Origin: Micromonospora sp. PLK6-60
GTDB taxonomy: Bacteria > Actinomycetota > Actinomycetes > Mycobacteriales > Micromonosporaceae
Reading direction: 5' to 3'
Assembly (NCBI RefSeq): GCF_019890675.1
Contig: NZ_JAIOAA010000002.1
Coordinates: 620,001 to 684,000, forward strand
DNA length: 64,000 bases
Every line of letters begins with the position of its first letter. The stretch's first letter is position 1. Positions 37,301 through 45,313 of this stretch are shown here, one piece after another. The notes beneath the pieces were generated by a model. That model was not told the origin of the DNA, ran no database searches, and saw only the letters and a list, made by a program, of their open reading frames with translations. The position numbers were made by a program, and so were the translations under genes.

Positions 37301-37578
37301 TGAACGACCACAACGTGGGCCGGGCCGGCACGGTCGGCTTCTATCCGTTGACGGTCACCCGGACGGCAAGCGCGGGCAAGCTGACCAAGCTGAGCGTGCG
37401 GGTGTCCTACGACGACGGGAAGAGCTGGAAGACGGCGCCGGTGACGCACGTCGGAGGTTCGTGGCGGGTGCTGGTGCCGCACCGCGCGGCGGGCTTCGTG
37501 TCGCTGCGCGCCTTCGGCGCGGACGCGAAGGGCAACACCTTCGACCAGACCGTCATCCGGGCGTACGAGCTGCGGTGA
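34327..37578 (+). CDS. Large secreted S8 subtilisin-like protease
   Basis: This 1083-residue protease has a signal peptide (1 to about 30), a prodomain-like region with TVTLITGDRVTV near residue 52, and a peptidase S8 domain from about residue 195 to 470. The triad is Asp213 (AVLDTGID), His249 (GHGTHVAS) and Ser419 (GTSMATPHVAG), with oxyanion Asn in AAGND. The C-terminal 600 residues are beta-rich and include an NPCBM/Ig-like region without clear catalytic motifs. GGGGAGG precedes the ATG. It is a broad extracellular protease of a type common in Micromonospora and Streptomyces. Confidence 0.92.
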   Translation: MRISRSSRALVAGGLAAVLVVGVPTSAGAAGTAAPAAPDAARPAPATAEARTVTLITGDRVTVLGGDRVSIPPRKGVTFHRYRADGHHYVIPSDAVPLLRADRLDRRLFDLTELLAAQAARPSSLSLVVSDATAAPGLSAQRRLPAVRGFSAETPTESLAARWPATRAKLTTGKIWLDAVRRPTLDQSVPLIGAPAAWSAGFDGTGTRVAVLDTGIDSAHPDLAGKVSARQNFTEGTEDDRDMVGHGTHVASTIAGSGAGSGGKYRGVAPGASLLDGKVCVEFGCLESWIVAGMQWAAESGADVVNMSLGGQNTAEVDPLEQAVNSLTAAHGTLFVIAAGNDGADESVGSPATAEAALAVAASTKSDELADFSSRGPSADGGAVKPEIAAPGVDIVAARSKDGFLGEPGQLYMPLDGTSMATPHVAGAAALLSQVHPGWTPAQLKATLMASAKPAAGVGVFAQGAGRVDVARAITQQVSTTPAAVTFGVQEWPHDDDEVRSSVVTYHNGGSAAVTLKLTLTTDAPAGIFSLSADTVTVPAGGQATVTLRADTRQGGAVTGGLGGQLTATAAGVSVRTPFGVVREELRHPVTVTATERDGDPAEEALTVILNKSNFREYVVFGARNDLRLPPGEYFAFSWIDEEHGTGYRSSQLVFPKLSIGGPRTMSMDARVARGFDVTIPARDASSLGASYTASYVEGDDFGVGVGLGGDDFASIFTGLVGPRPAKGLSALVSGTYAKLDGQGDPTRTPYAYNVGWYTANGLLGGLVKHLRARDFATVRASHAVVEAGTDGVKLSFLAPPGASGGSAVGWQTPLPFTRTEYYAGNAPWQNEFLAVRPAVGDEWPEILTDHGGAVTSYRAGRTYRETWNKGVFGPSVAPFFAGDVPALREGDFMAVWPGVLGDGQGRAGFGTITSGHGALYRNGKLLAESTQSPSVYAEDVDPAAATFRYEGNLERDARLTTKLSVKWTFRSAHTRKLTALPLTAVSFAPPLNDHNVGRAGTVGFYPLTVTRTASAGKLTKLSVRVSYDDGKSWKTAPVTHVGGSWRVLVPHRAAGFVSLRAFGADAKGNTFDQTVIRAYELR

Positions 37579-37586
37579 CCTGACCG

Positions 37587-37625
37587 GTCGCGGCGCGGGT
37601 CACGCTCGGTGACCCGCGCCGCGAC
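37587..37625 (+). terminator. Terminator after the subtilase gene
   Basis: GTCGCGGCGCGGGTCAC and GTGACCCGCGCCGCGAC are perfect 17-base arms around a 5-base loop, beginning 9 bases after the stop codon. Confidence 0.88.
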
Positions 37626-37637
37626 GAGGACCCGAAC

Positions 37638-37685
37638 GAGCGTGATACCTCTGAGTCATAAATATGACTCAGAGGTATCACGCTC
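37638..37685. repeat. Perfect hairpin, GCGTGATACCTC family copy 2
   Basis: The 23-base arms (37638-37660 and 37663-37685) are exact complements around AA; they contain GAGCGTGATACCTCTGAGTC. The outer 12 stem bases match copy 1 at 16845-16888 and the central CAGAG/CTGAG is swapped. It lies between convergent subtilase and phytase genes and would stop transcription from both sides. Confidence 0.8.
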
Positions 37686-37718
37686 AATCCGGGTCAACCG
37701 CCCAGAGCACCGCCCGGA

Positions 37719-39089
37719 TCAGCGGAAGCGCGGGTCGTTGCCGGCGCGGGTGTCCACCTTCAGCGACATCGCCCGGGCGATGTCGCCCCAGGACACGTAC
37801 GAGAAGTTGGTGGCGTCGCGCTCACCGTCCACGTCGGGCCCGGTCTCCGGCTCGTCGTGGGTGACGAACAGTCCCTGCCGGTAGCCGCCCACCGGGCGGT
37901 TCGTCACCGCCAGCCCGTCGGAGCCGTTGACGTCGTCCACTCCCGCGACCCCCCGGACCCGGAAGCTGCCCACCGCCCGGTTCGCGCCCTGGCGCTCGTA
38001 GACGGCGAACGTGTCGTCGCCCTGGCTCGACACGAGCAGGTACCCGGTCGCCCCCGGCCCGTAGTAGATGTCGACCCCCTCGGCGTCCGCGGTGAGCAGG
38101 TTCCCGCCGTAGCCCTTGGCGTCCGGGTCGATCGGGGCGCACTCCTCGGTCTCGCTGTCGTAGGCGTCGTGGATGCCGAAGTCCCGGACCCGGTCGACGA
38201 GTTGCGGCCGGCTGTCCGGACCGAGCGGCAGCCGCAGCCGCCACAACCCGACGTCCTCCTGCGCGGCGTACAGCGTGCCGGACGCCTGGTCCACGGCCAG
38301 CCCTTCCAGTTGCGGCCGGACGCCCGGCTCGTCGCAGGGCACCCAGGTCGTCCCGTCCGGCAGCCGGAACTCGCCCGGCATATCCAGCCGCCGGACGTCG
38401 GTGTAGCCGAGCCGGCCGCCGACCTCGCCGATCCGGGCGGTGGCGATGGTCGTCGTCCCCTCCTGGGTCACCACGGCGTACGCCTCACCGGGCCGTGGCT
38501 GCCAGACCGCCAGGCCGTAGGCGGTGTGCTCCTCGTCGACGGCCGCCCGGTCCGGGTTGAACAGGAAGCGCTGCTCGGCCGCGGTCACCTCGACCAGCGG
38601 CGTGCGCGCCGTGGCGCCGGCCGGGTCGATGGCGAAGAACCGGAGCTGGTCGTTGTAGCGGTCCGAGACCACGGCGACGTCGACCCGGCGGCCGGCGAGG
38701 CCGATACCGTAGGCGATGTCCACGTTGTTGTAGCGGCCCGGAGCACCGTCGGCCCGGGGCGCCTCGGTGGCGGGCAGCGACTGGAGTTCGCGTGAGCCCA
38801 GGTCGTAGACGCGGAGGCCGCCCTCCTTGGCCGTCACGATCACCATCGACCGGTGGGAGTCCGTCGGGTGGACCCAGATCGCGGGGTCGTCGCCGGAGGC
38901 GTTGCCGCCGGCCTCGTCGTCGTACAGGGCCGGGGTTTCGTTGTCGGTGGTCACGACGGCGGGCCACCAAGTGGCGGCGCCGGCGTGCGGTGGGCCGAGC
39001 AGCGCCGCGACGACGGCGCCCGCCGTCACGACGGCAGTCAATGGGTATGTCACGGCGGGAGCCTGCCCGACGGAGTTTGCCGCCGGCAC
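37719..39089 (-). CDS. Secreted beta-propeller phytase (3-phytase)
   Basis: This protein of up to 456 residues has a signal peptide and a six-bladed phytase propeller: DDPAIWVHPTDSHRSMVIVTAKEGGLRVYDL near the N-terminus, then YNNVDIAYG, VVSDRYNDQLRFF, and ECAPIDPDAKGYGGNLLTADAEGVDIYY. The acidic Ca-binding residues of the family (DDP, DNxD-like and EGVD) are present. It should release phosphate from phytate outside the cell. GTG at 39089 gives the longest form. GTG at 39053 (VTYPLTAVV) would give a more standard signal peptide and may be the real start. Confidence 0.88.
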   Translation of the reverse strand: MPAANSVGQAPAVTYPLTAVVTAGAVVAALLGPPHAGAATWWPAVVTTDNETPALYDDEAGGNASGDDPAIWVHPTDSHRSMVIVTAKEGGLRVYDLGSRELQSLPATEAPRADGAPGRYNNVDIAYGIGLAGRRVDVAVVSDRYNDQLRFFAIDPAGATARTPLVEVTAAEQRFLFNPDRAAVDEEHTAYGLAVWQPRPGEAYAVVTQEGTTTIATARIGEVGGRLGYTDVRRLDMPGEFRLPDGTTWVPCDEPGVRPQLEGLAVDQASGTLYAAQEDVGLWRLRLPLGPDSRPQLVDRVRDFGIHDAYDSETEECAPIDPDAKGYGGNLLTADAEGVDIYYGPGATGYLLVSSQGDDTFAVYERQGANRAVGSFRVRGVAGVDDVNGSDGLAVTNRPVGGYRQGLFVTHDEPETGPDVDGERDATNFSYVSWGDIARAMSLKVDTRAGNDPRFR

Positions 39090-39155
39090 TACCCGTGGTT
39101 GCCGGCGGTAGAACTTCCGCTGCCGCCGGGCGTCCGCTCCGCTACCGGGCGGCGG

Positions 39156-39653
39156 CTACCGGCTGATCGCCGGGTCGCCGGCGAGCAGGTCGGCGAGCGC
39201 GGCGACCCCCCGCCGGTCGGCGACGGCGACGAGGGTGTCGTCGGTGCGCAGCAGGAAGTCCGGGTCCGGTGCGGTGATGACCTGCTCGCCGCGGACGACG
39301 GCGACGATGGAGGCGCCGGTACGGCGGCGCGCGCGGGTGGCGCCCAGCGGCCGGTCGACGTACGGGGAGCCGGCCGGCAGCCGCAGGCGGGCGGCCGAGA
39401 CTCCCTCTACCTGCCGTTCCAGCTCGGTCAGGTGGTCGACGGTGACGGTCTCGTCGAGCACGTCGGCGACCCAGCGTGCCTCGTCCGGATCGAGGGCGAT
39501 GGTGCAGAGCGCCTGGTCGGTGTCGTCCGGGTCGTAGAGGACGAAGTCCCGCCGGCCGGACCGGTGGCAGACGACACCGAGACGCTGGCCGGCGCGGGTG
39601 GTGGTGCTCCACCGGATGCCGACTCCGGGAAGCGCGATCCTTTCCATGGTCAT
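39156..39653 (-). CDS. KhtT/RCK_C-type antiporter regulatory subunit
   Basis: This 165-residue cytoplasmic protein starts MTMERIALPGVGIRW and ends with a TrkA-C/RCK_C domain (about 85-160, GASIVAVVRGEQVITAPDPDFLLRTDDTLVAVADRRG). This matches regulators of K+(Na+)/H+ antiporters of the KhtTU/CPA2 type, which bind a nucleotide. Normally the membrane antiporter gene is adjacent; none is found here, so it is an orphan subunit or acts with a distant partner. Confidence 0.82.
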   Translation of the reverse strand: MTMERIALPGVGIRWSTTTRAGQRLGVVCHRSGRRDFVLYDPDDTDQALCTIALDPDEARWVADVLDETVTVDHLTELERQVEGVSAARLRLPAGSPYVDRPLGATRARRRTGASIVAVVRGEQVITAPDPDFLLRTDDTLVAVADRRGVAALADLLAGDPAISR

Positions 39654-39943
39654 CGTTTCGTCCCCATCCACTCGGCGCAGCCCTGATCGTGGTGCGCGGG
39701 TCACCCCGGGCGACCACACCACCAGCATGGTCCGGCGAACCAGCGTCCCGCATCGGTGCCGACCCCCATCTCCGGCCCGGTCGCCGGGCCCCGGCCGGGA
39801 ACATGGGGGCCCGCCCCGATGCCCCCGGGGCCCGCGCTGGGCCAGTCTCGAGTGCGGGGCCCGGCCGGGTGGACCGGCCGCCCGGAGCCGGGGACGCTGC
39901 TAGAAATGGGCAGGGCCGAACGTGCCGGAGAGGGGGCCGCGAG

Positions 39944-40900
39944 GTGTCGTTGTCGCTGTTCTGGCGGATCTTCCTGCTCAACGCGGCGGTGCTGGTCGTG
40001 GCCACCGTCCTGCTGCTGCTCGGTCCGGTCACCGTGTCGGCCCCGGTGGTGCTCACCGAGGCGCTGGTGCTGACCGGCGGGCTCGGCGCCATGCTGGTGG
40101 CCAACGCGGTGCTGCTGCGCGTCGGCCTGGCGCCGCTGGAACGGCTCGGCCGGACCATGCGCACGATCGACCTGCTGCGGCCCGGGCACCGGCTGCCGGC
40201 CACCGGCCAGGCCGCCATCGCCGACCTGATCCGCACCTTCAACGCGATGCTGGACCGGTTGGAGGCCGAGCGGGCCAGCAGCGCGGCGCGGGCCCTGTCC
40301 GCCCAGGAGTCCGAACGTCGGCGGGTGGCGCGGGAGCTGCACGACGAGATCGGCCAGACGTTGACCGCGGTGCTGCTGGACCTCAAACGGGTCGCCGACC
40401 ACGCGCCCCCACCGGTGCGCGACGAGTTGCACCAGGTGCAGGAGACCACCCGCAACAGCCTCGACGAGATCCGGCGCATCGCCCGCCGGCTGCGCCCTGG
40501 CGTCCTCGACGAACTCGGCCTGACCAGCGCGCTCAAGGCGCTCACCCGGGAATACAGCACCGGCGGGCTGACCGTGCACCGGGACATCGACGCGGACCTG
40601 CCGGAACTCGACAACCAGCTCGAACTGGTGCTCTACCGGACGGCCCAGGAGGGGCTCACCAACGTGGTGCGACACTCGGGGGCCCACACCGCGTGGCTGG
40701 AGCTGCGCCGGCACGCCGGCGCGGTCGAGCTGCGGGTCCGCGACGACGGCCGCGGGATCAGCACCCCCCACGAGGGCGCCGGCATCCGCGGCATGCGGGA
40801 ACGCGCCCTGCTCATCGACGCCGACCTCACCATCGGCCCGTACCCGACCGGCGGCACCGAGGTGTGCCTCCGGGCACCCCTGCGAAACGAGACCAGCTGA
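39944..40900 (+). CDS. Sensor histidine kinase with HAMP (HisKA_3 type)
   Basis: This 318-residue kinase has two membrane spans (about residues 8-30 and 38-62) with almost no loop between them. A HAMP linker (about 63-115) follows, then the HisKA_3 box RRRVARELHDEIGQTL with His133, and an HATPase domain ending GAGIRGMRERALLI. The GTG start follows a GAGAGGGGG site. It is a UhpB/NarX-like short sensor and is paired with the response regulator 2 bases downstream. Confidence 0.92.
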   Translation: MSLSLFWRIFLLNAAVLVVATVLLLLGPVTVSAPVVLTEALVLTGGLGAMLVANAVLLRVGLAPLERLGRTMRTIDLLRPGHRLPATGQAAIADLIRTFNAMLDRLEAERASSAARALSAQESERRRVARELHDEIGQTLTAVLLDLKRVADHAPPPVRDELHQVQETTRNSLDEIRRIARRLRPGVLDELGLTSALKALTREYSTGGLTVHRDIDADLPELDNQLELVLYRTAQEGLTNVVRHSGAHTAWLELRRHAGAVELRVRDDGRGISTPHEGAGIRGMRERALLIDADLTIGPYPTGGTEVCLRAPLRNETS

Positions 40901-40902
40901 CC

Positions 40903-41553
40903 ATGCCCGAGCCCACCCGCATCCTCATCGCCGACGACCACGCGCTGGTCCGCCGCGGCGTCCGGCTGATCCTCGACAACGAACCGGACCTCACCGTCGT
41001 CGCGGAGGCCGCCGACGGGGCCGAGGCCGTCGAGCTGACCCGCTCCGTGCGCCCGGACCTGGCCATCCTGGACATCGCCATGCCCCGGCTGACCGGCCTG
41101 CAGGCCGCCCGGCAGATGTCGCGCGCGCAGCCCGAACTGCGCATCCTGATGCTCACCATGTACGACAACGAGCAGTACTTCTTCGAGGCGTTGCGGGTCG
41201 GCGCCGCCGGTTACGTGCTCAAGTCGGTGGCCGACCGGGACCTCATCGACGCCTGCCGGGCCGCCATGCGGGACGAGCCGTTCCTGTATCCGGGCACGGA
41301 GACCACGCTGATCCGCGACTACCTGCGGCGCGGGGTCACCCCCGGCGAGGTCGCCCGGCCGATCACCGACCGTGAGGAGGAGGTCCTCAAGCTCGTCGCC
41401 GAGGGCAACAGCAGCAAGCAGATCGCCGAACTGCTCTTCCTCAGCGTCAAGACCGTGGAACGGCACCGCTCCAACATCCTGCAGAAGCTCGGCCTGCGCG
41501 ACCGGCTGGAACTCACCCGCTACGCCATCCGGGCCGGTCTCATCGAGCCGTGA
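40903..41553 (+). CDS. NarL-type response regulator
   Basis: This 216-residue regulator has a receiver domain (RILIADDHALVRRGVR, Asp57 in AILDIAMPR, Lys in YVLKSV) and a LuxR helix-turn-helix (ITDREEEVLKLVAEGNSSKQIAELLF). It starts 2 bases after the kinase stop and is its partner. Targets unknown. Confidence 0.94.
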   Translation: MPEPTRILIADDHALVRRGVRLILDNEPDLTVVAEAADGAEAVELTRSVRPDLAILDIAMPRLTGLQAARQMSRAQPELRILMLTMYDNEQYFFEALRVGAAGYVLKSVADRDLIDACRAAMRDEPFLYPGTETTLIRDYLRRGVTPGEVARPITDREEEVLKLVAEGNSSKQIAELLFLSVKTVERHRSNILQKLGLRDRLELTRYAIRAGLIEP

Positions 41554-41573
41554 GCCGCCGGGCGGCGGGGCCA

Positions 41574-41605
41574 CCGAGGGGCACGCCGGGCGGCGTACCC
41601 CTCGG
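41574..41605. terminator. Bidirectional terminator hairpin
   Basis: CCGAGGGGCACGCC and GGCGTACCCCTCGG pair with one mismatch around a 4-base loop between the convergent response regulator and propeller-protein genes. Confidence 0.75.
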
Positions 41606-41614
41606 GGGTCGTGG

Positions 41615-42553
41615 TCAGTGCGGGCGCACCGCCGTCACGGTGTACGGGGTGGTCGGCGTCGGCGGTGTGGTGAACCGCCCGTTGGGCAGGTAGAGCCGGC
41701 CGAGGGCGGCGGCCACGGTGGTCGGGATGTCGAAGTTCGGGTCGGTGATCGTGCCGGTGAACCGGCCGGCGGTCCCGGCCCGGTTCAGCTCGACCACGGC
41801 GATCCGGTTGAGCTGGTTCTGCACCACGTAGAGCGTGCGGCCGACCAGCAGCAGCCCGTCGCCGAAGTCGAACGACGCGCCGGGCACGTCGACCGTGGTG
41901 GTGGCGCCGGTCGCCGGGTCCACCCGGAACAGCCGGCCGGTGTTGGACTGCACCACGATCAGCGCCGCCCCGTCCGGCGTGCGCTCGATTCCGTTGAGGT
42001 TGACCCCCGTGCCGACCTGCTGATAGGCGCCGGTGAGCGGAATTTCGGCGAACCCGCCGGCCGGTGGCAGCGCGCCGCCCCGGCCCAGCGGCAGGCGGTA
42101 CAGCACCGGCCGGTTGGAGTCGGTGAACCAGGCGGCGTCGCCGGTGAGCACGACGTCGTTGACGAACGTCGGCGTGGTGGCGAACTGGTACCGGGCGAGG
42201 ACCGCGCCGCTGCGGGTGTCGATCACCCGGGCGTCGCCGGCCGTGCCGCCGGCGACGAACAACCGGCCGCGCGGGTCGACCGCGAGGCCGAGCGACGGCG
42301 TGCCGGTGGCCGGGCTGAGCTCCCGGCCCGCCCCGGTGATCAGGTCGATCCGCTGGATGGCCCCGGTGGCCCGGGAACCGAAGTAGGCGTAGCGGCCGGC
42401 GGTGGCGATGCCCTCCGGCGCGAACCCGTCGGGCAGGCGCAGGACGGTGGGCCGGATGTTCGGCGCGTGCGCCCGGGCGGGCGCCGGCGCGGCGGCGGCG
42501 AGGAGGGCGGCGGTCAGGGCGGCGCCGAGGGCGGTCCTGAGGCGTCGGTTCAC
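41615..42553 (-). CDS. Secreted SMP-30/NHL-like beta-propeller protein
   Basis: This 312-residue protein starts at GTG 42553 (AAGGAG 5 bases before) and has a signal peptide (1 to about 29, ending PARAHA). Repeated propeller strands follow, for example GFAPEGIATAGRYAYFGSRATGAIQRID, PSLGLAVDPRGRLFVAGG and FTDSNRPVLYRLPL. The fold is like SMP-30/gluconolactonase or NHL proteins, but clear metal ligands could not be assigned. Function is unknown; sugar-lactone hydrolysis or scaffold binding are possible. Confidence 0.75.
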   Translation of the reverse strand: MNRRLRTALGAALTAALLAAAAPAPARAHAPNIRPTVLRLPDGFAPEGIATAGRYAYFGSRATGAIQRIDLITGAGRELSPATGTPSLGLAVDPRGRLFVAGGTAGDARVIDTRSGAVLARYQFATTPTFVNDVVLTGDAAWFTDSNRPVLYRLPLGRGGALPPAGGFAEIPLTGAYQQVGTGVNLNGIERTPDGAALIVVQSNTGRLFRVDPATGATTTVDVPGASFDFGDGLLLVGRTLYVVQNQLNRIAVVELNRAGTAGRFTGTITDPNFDIPTTVAAALGRLYLPNGRFTTPPTPTTPYTVTAVRPH

Positions 42554-42730
42554 TGTGCTCCTTCCGGTCGGCAGGCGGATCGCCGCCGGGTGCACCGGGG
42601 GAGTCGGGCCTGCCGGGATCAGGGGGCCAGAACTTCTCCCACTGTACGTTCCGCACCGGTGGGTTTCCGGCCCGCGCCGCGTGGTGATGTTGACCGGCAC
42701 CGGTCCCGACGACTGACGGAGGTGAGCGCG

Positions 42731-43159
42731 ATGGCCGCACCGGAGAGCGTGCCCCGGCTGTGCCAGGTGGTGCTCGACGGCACCGACATCCGCGCCCTGG
42801 CCGAGTTCTACCGGTCCCTGCTGGGGCTGGTCTATCGCCCGGGCGACGAGCCGCCGACCGACGGGAGCCCGGACGAGCGGGGCCGCGACTGGCTGGTGCT
42901 GCGCCACCCGGAGGGCGGCACCCAGCTGGCGTTCCAGCAGGTCGACCGGCTGCCCGAGGCGACCTGGCCGGAGCACGACGTACCCCAGCAGCTGCACCTG
43001 GACCTGACCGTCGGGTCGGTGGCGGAGCTGGCGGTGCAGCACGAACGGGTGCTGCGCCTGGGCGGCCGGCTGCGCTTCGACCGCAGCGACGACCCGGACG
43101 AGCCGCTGCGGGTCTACGCCGACCCGGCCGGCCACCCGTTCTGCGTCTTCGTCGGCTGA
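42731..43159 (+). CDS. VOC-family (glyoxalase/bleomycin-resistance fold) protein
   Basis: This 142-residue protein shows paired beta-alpha-beta-beta-beta units: LCQVVLDGTDIRALAEFYRSLLGLVYRPG at the start and HLDLTVGSVAELAVQHERVLRLGGRL, DPAGHPFCVF at the end. His in HLDL and Glu/Asp in the last strand may bind metal. The substrate cannot be inferred; many such small actinobacterial proteins are of unknown role. Confidence 0.85.
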   Translation: MAAPESVPRLCQVVLDGTDIRALAEFYRSLLGLVYRPGDEPPTDGSPDERGRDWLVLRHPEGGTQLAFQQVDRLPEATWPEHDVPQQLHLDLTVGSVAELAVQHERVLRLGGRLRFDRSDDPDEPLRVYADPAGHPFCVFVG

Positions 43160-43267
43160 CCGGCGCGGCCGGGCGGCGGCGCGGTCGGGTCGCGGCGCGG
43201 TCGACATCGGAACGGGCGATCCATAGACTCCGGTCGTTCTGGTACCACGAGTCCAGGGAGGACCCAC

Positions 43268-44023
43268 GTGTCGATCGCCACCCGACCGCACGTCCCGCCG
43301 CTGCTGTCCCGCCTCGCCGGCGTGGCGGTGGTCTGCGCCGCGCTCGTCGCCACCGGGGGTGCCGCGGCCACCGCGGCGCCCCCCGGTGAGCCGGCGCCCA
43401 CCCGTGGCCCGTGCGCGTACACCCCGACGCCGGAGGATCCCGCGGTCCGGCCGGTGCCGCTGCCGCCGGACCCCCGGCGGACGCCGGATCGGGGTACGGT
43501 CCGGGTCACCCTGCGGACCAGCCAGGGCCCGATCGGGCTGACCCTCGACCGCGCGCAGGCCCCGTGCACCGTGCAGAGCTTCCTGCACCTGGCCCGGCAC
43601 AAGTTCTACGACCGGACGCCGTGCCACCGGCTCACCGCCTCGCCCCGGCTGAAGGTGCTCCAGTGCGGTGACCCGTCCGGCACCGGCGAGGGCGGCCCCG
43701 GCTACCGGTACGCCGACGAGCTGCCCACCGACCTGCCGCCGACGCCGATCGACCCGACCGGGGTGCGCCGCCTCTACGCCCGGGGCACGCTGGCCATGGC
43801 CAACGCCGGCCCGGACACCAACGGCAGCCAGTTCTTCCTGGTGCAGTCGGACTCGGCGCTGCGCCCCGACTACACCATCTTCGGCACGGTCGACGCGGCC
43901 GGGCTGGCGACGCTGGACCGGATCGCGGCCGGCGGGATCGCCGCCACCCCGGAGGACCCGGCGCCGATCGACGGCGCACCGGCCCTGCCGGTGGAGATCT
44001 ACCGGGCCAAGCGGGGCCACTGA
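43268..44023 (+). CDS. Secreted cyclophilin-type peptidyl-prolyl isomerase
   Basis: This 251-residue protein has a signal peptide (1 to about 42, ending AATAAP) and a cyclophilin domain (about 75-250). Conserved elements are FLHLARHKFYDRTPCHRLT (with the catalytic-type Arg), GDPSGTGEGGPGY, LAMANAGPDTNGSQFFL and YTIFGTV. CHRL and LQCGDP add Cys at positions usually Phe and Gly, perhaps for a disulfide outside the cell. It probably helps fold exported proteins, useful next to so many secreted enzymes. Confidence 0.9.
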   Translation: MSIATRPHVPPLLSRLAGVAVVCAALVATGGAAATAAPPGEPAPTRGPCAYTPTPEDPAVRPVPLPPDPRRTPDRGTVRVTLRTSQGPIGLTLDRAQAPCTVQSFLHLARHKFYDRTPCHRLTASPRLKVLQCGDPSGTGEGGPGYRYADELPTDLPPTPIDPTGVRRLYARGTLAMANAGPDTNGSQFFLVQSDSALRPDYTIFGTVDAAGLATLDRIAAGGIAATPEDPAPIDGAPALPVEIYRAKRGH

Positions 44024-44028
44024 CCCCC

Positions 44029-44070
44029 GCCCGGCGCGGGGTCGCGCCTCGGCCCGACCCCGCGCCCGGC
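44029..44070 (+). terminator. Terminator after the cyclophilin gene
   Basis: GCCCGGCGCGGGGTCG and CGACCCCGCGCCCGGC pair with one mismatch around a 10-base loop, 6 bases after the stop. Confidence 0.75.
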
Positions 44071-44107
44071 TTGAGTCTCCACCCGGGGGAGACGGAAGAG
44101 TGTCGGT

Positions 44108-45040
44108 ATGAACGACGACCGGCGCTACTCGATCGGTGAGCTGTCCCGGCGCACCGGACTGACGGTCAAGGCCATCCGGTTCTATGCGGACCGGGGAATC
44201 GTGCCGCCCACCGATCGCAGCCCGGCCGGCTACCGCCGGTACGCCCCGGCGGCCGTCGCCCGCCTGGAACTCGTCCGGACCCTGCGGGACCTGGGACTGG
44301 ACCTGGTCACCATCCGGCGGGTGCTGGACCGGGAGCTGTCCCTCGCCGACGTCGCCACGGCGCACGCCGAGGCGCTGGCGGTGCGGATCCGCGCCCTGCG
44401 CCAGCAGCGGGCGGTGCTGGCGGCGGTTGCCGGACGCGGGTCCGACCCGAAGGAGATGGAGCTGATGCACCGGCTGGCCCGGCTCTCCGGCGCCGAACGA
44501 CGGCAACTGGTCGAGGACTTCCTCGACGACGTCTTCGCCACCCGCCGGACCGATCCCGCGTTCGCGGGCATCGCCCGCTCGCTGACCCCGGAGCTGCCCG
44601 ACGACGCCAGCGAGGCGCAGGTCGAGGCGTGGGTGGAGCTGGCGGAACTGTGCCAGGACCCGGGCTTCCGCGCCGGCCTGCGGCGGCTGGCCGAGCAGCA
44701 CGCCGCCGACCGGGCCGGCGACCCGGTGGTGCGCCGCGACGCGGTCGCGCTGGTCCGGGCGCATGCCGGGCCGGCCCTCGCCGGTGGCGTCGACCCGGCC
44801 TCACCGGGGGCGGACGCCGCCGTCGCGGCGATCATGAGCGGGTACGCCCGGCTCTGCGGCCGGCCCGACGACGTCGCGCTGCGGCGGCGGCTGTCGGCAC
44901 GGCTGGCGGCGGCGAACGATCCGCGCCGGGAGCGCTACGAGCGGCTGCTCTCCGTGGTCAACGGTTGGCCGGTCAGCGGAAGCGTGGCACCGGTGCTCGA
45001 CTGGGCTCTCCGCGCGCTGCGCGCCCGGACCCCGGGCTGA
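44108..45040 (+). CDS. MerR-family transcriptional regulator
   Basis: This 310-residue regulator has a MerR winged helix (RYSIGELSRRTGLTVKAIRFYADRGIVPPTDRSPAGYRRY, residues 6-45) and a coiled-coil dimer helix. A long, mostly helical C-domain of about 190 residues has no recognised ligand-binding motif. The large C-domain resembles TipAS-like or drug-responsive MerR proteins only in size. Nothing nearby shows its target. Confidence 0.85.
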   Translation: MNDDRRYSIGELSRRTGLTVKAIRFYADRGIVPPTDRSPAGYRRYAPAAVARLELVRTLRDLGLDLVTIRRVLDRELSLADVATAHAEALAVRIRALRQQRAVLAAVAGRGSDPKEMELMHRLARLSGAERRQLVEDFLDDVFATRRTDPAFAGIARSLTPELPDDASEAQVEAWVELAELCQDPGFRAGLRRLAEQHAADRAGDPVVRRDAVALVRAHAGPALAGGVDPASPGADAAVAAIMSGYARLCGRPDDVALRRRLSARLAAANDPRRERYERLLSVVNGWPVSGSVAPVLDWALRALRARTPG

Positions 45041-45076
45041 CCGTGCTCGCCCCGGCCGTTGCGCGCCCTGCGGGTC

Positions 45077-45243
45077 GGCTGGCCGAACTCGGCCGGGCCG
45101 TCGCGCGGCCGTCGTACCCCGGCTGGCCGAACTCGGCCGGGCCGTCGCGCGGCCGTCGTACCCCGGCTGATCGGACTCGGCTGGGCCGTCGCCTTGCCGT
45201 CGTACCCGGCTGGCTGAACTCGGCCGGGCCGTACGCCGGCTGA
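45077..45243. repeat. 44-base tandem repeat between MerR and chitinase genes
   Basis: The unit begins GGCTGGCCGAACTCGGCCGG and ends CGGCCGTCGTACCCC. Copies at 45077-45120 and 45121-45164 are identical. A third (45165-45207, 43 bases) is diverged and a fourth (from 45208) is truncated. Each holds a GGCCGAnCTCGGCC-like palindrome, so the transcript would form serial hairpins. The 273-base gap holds no gene. Confidence 0.85.
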
Positions 45244-45313
45244 GTGTGGGTGGCGGCGGCCTTGGCCCCGGTCCGGGCCGTGCGGGGCGCGGACCGGGGC
45301 TCGTCGGTGGGTG

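Noticed and set aside
45077..45243. Possible CRISPR array from regular repeats
   Set aside because: The 44-base units are contiguous with no unique spacers and no cas genes are present.
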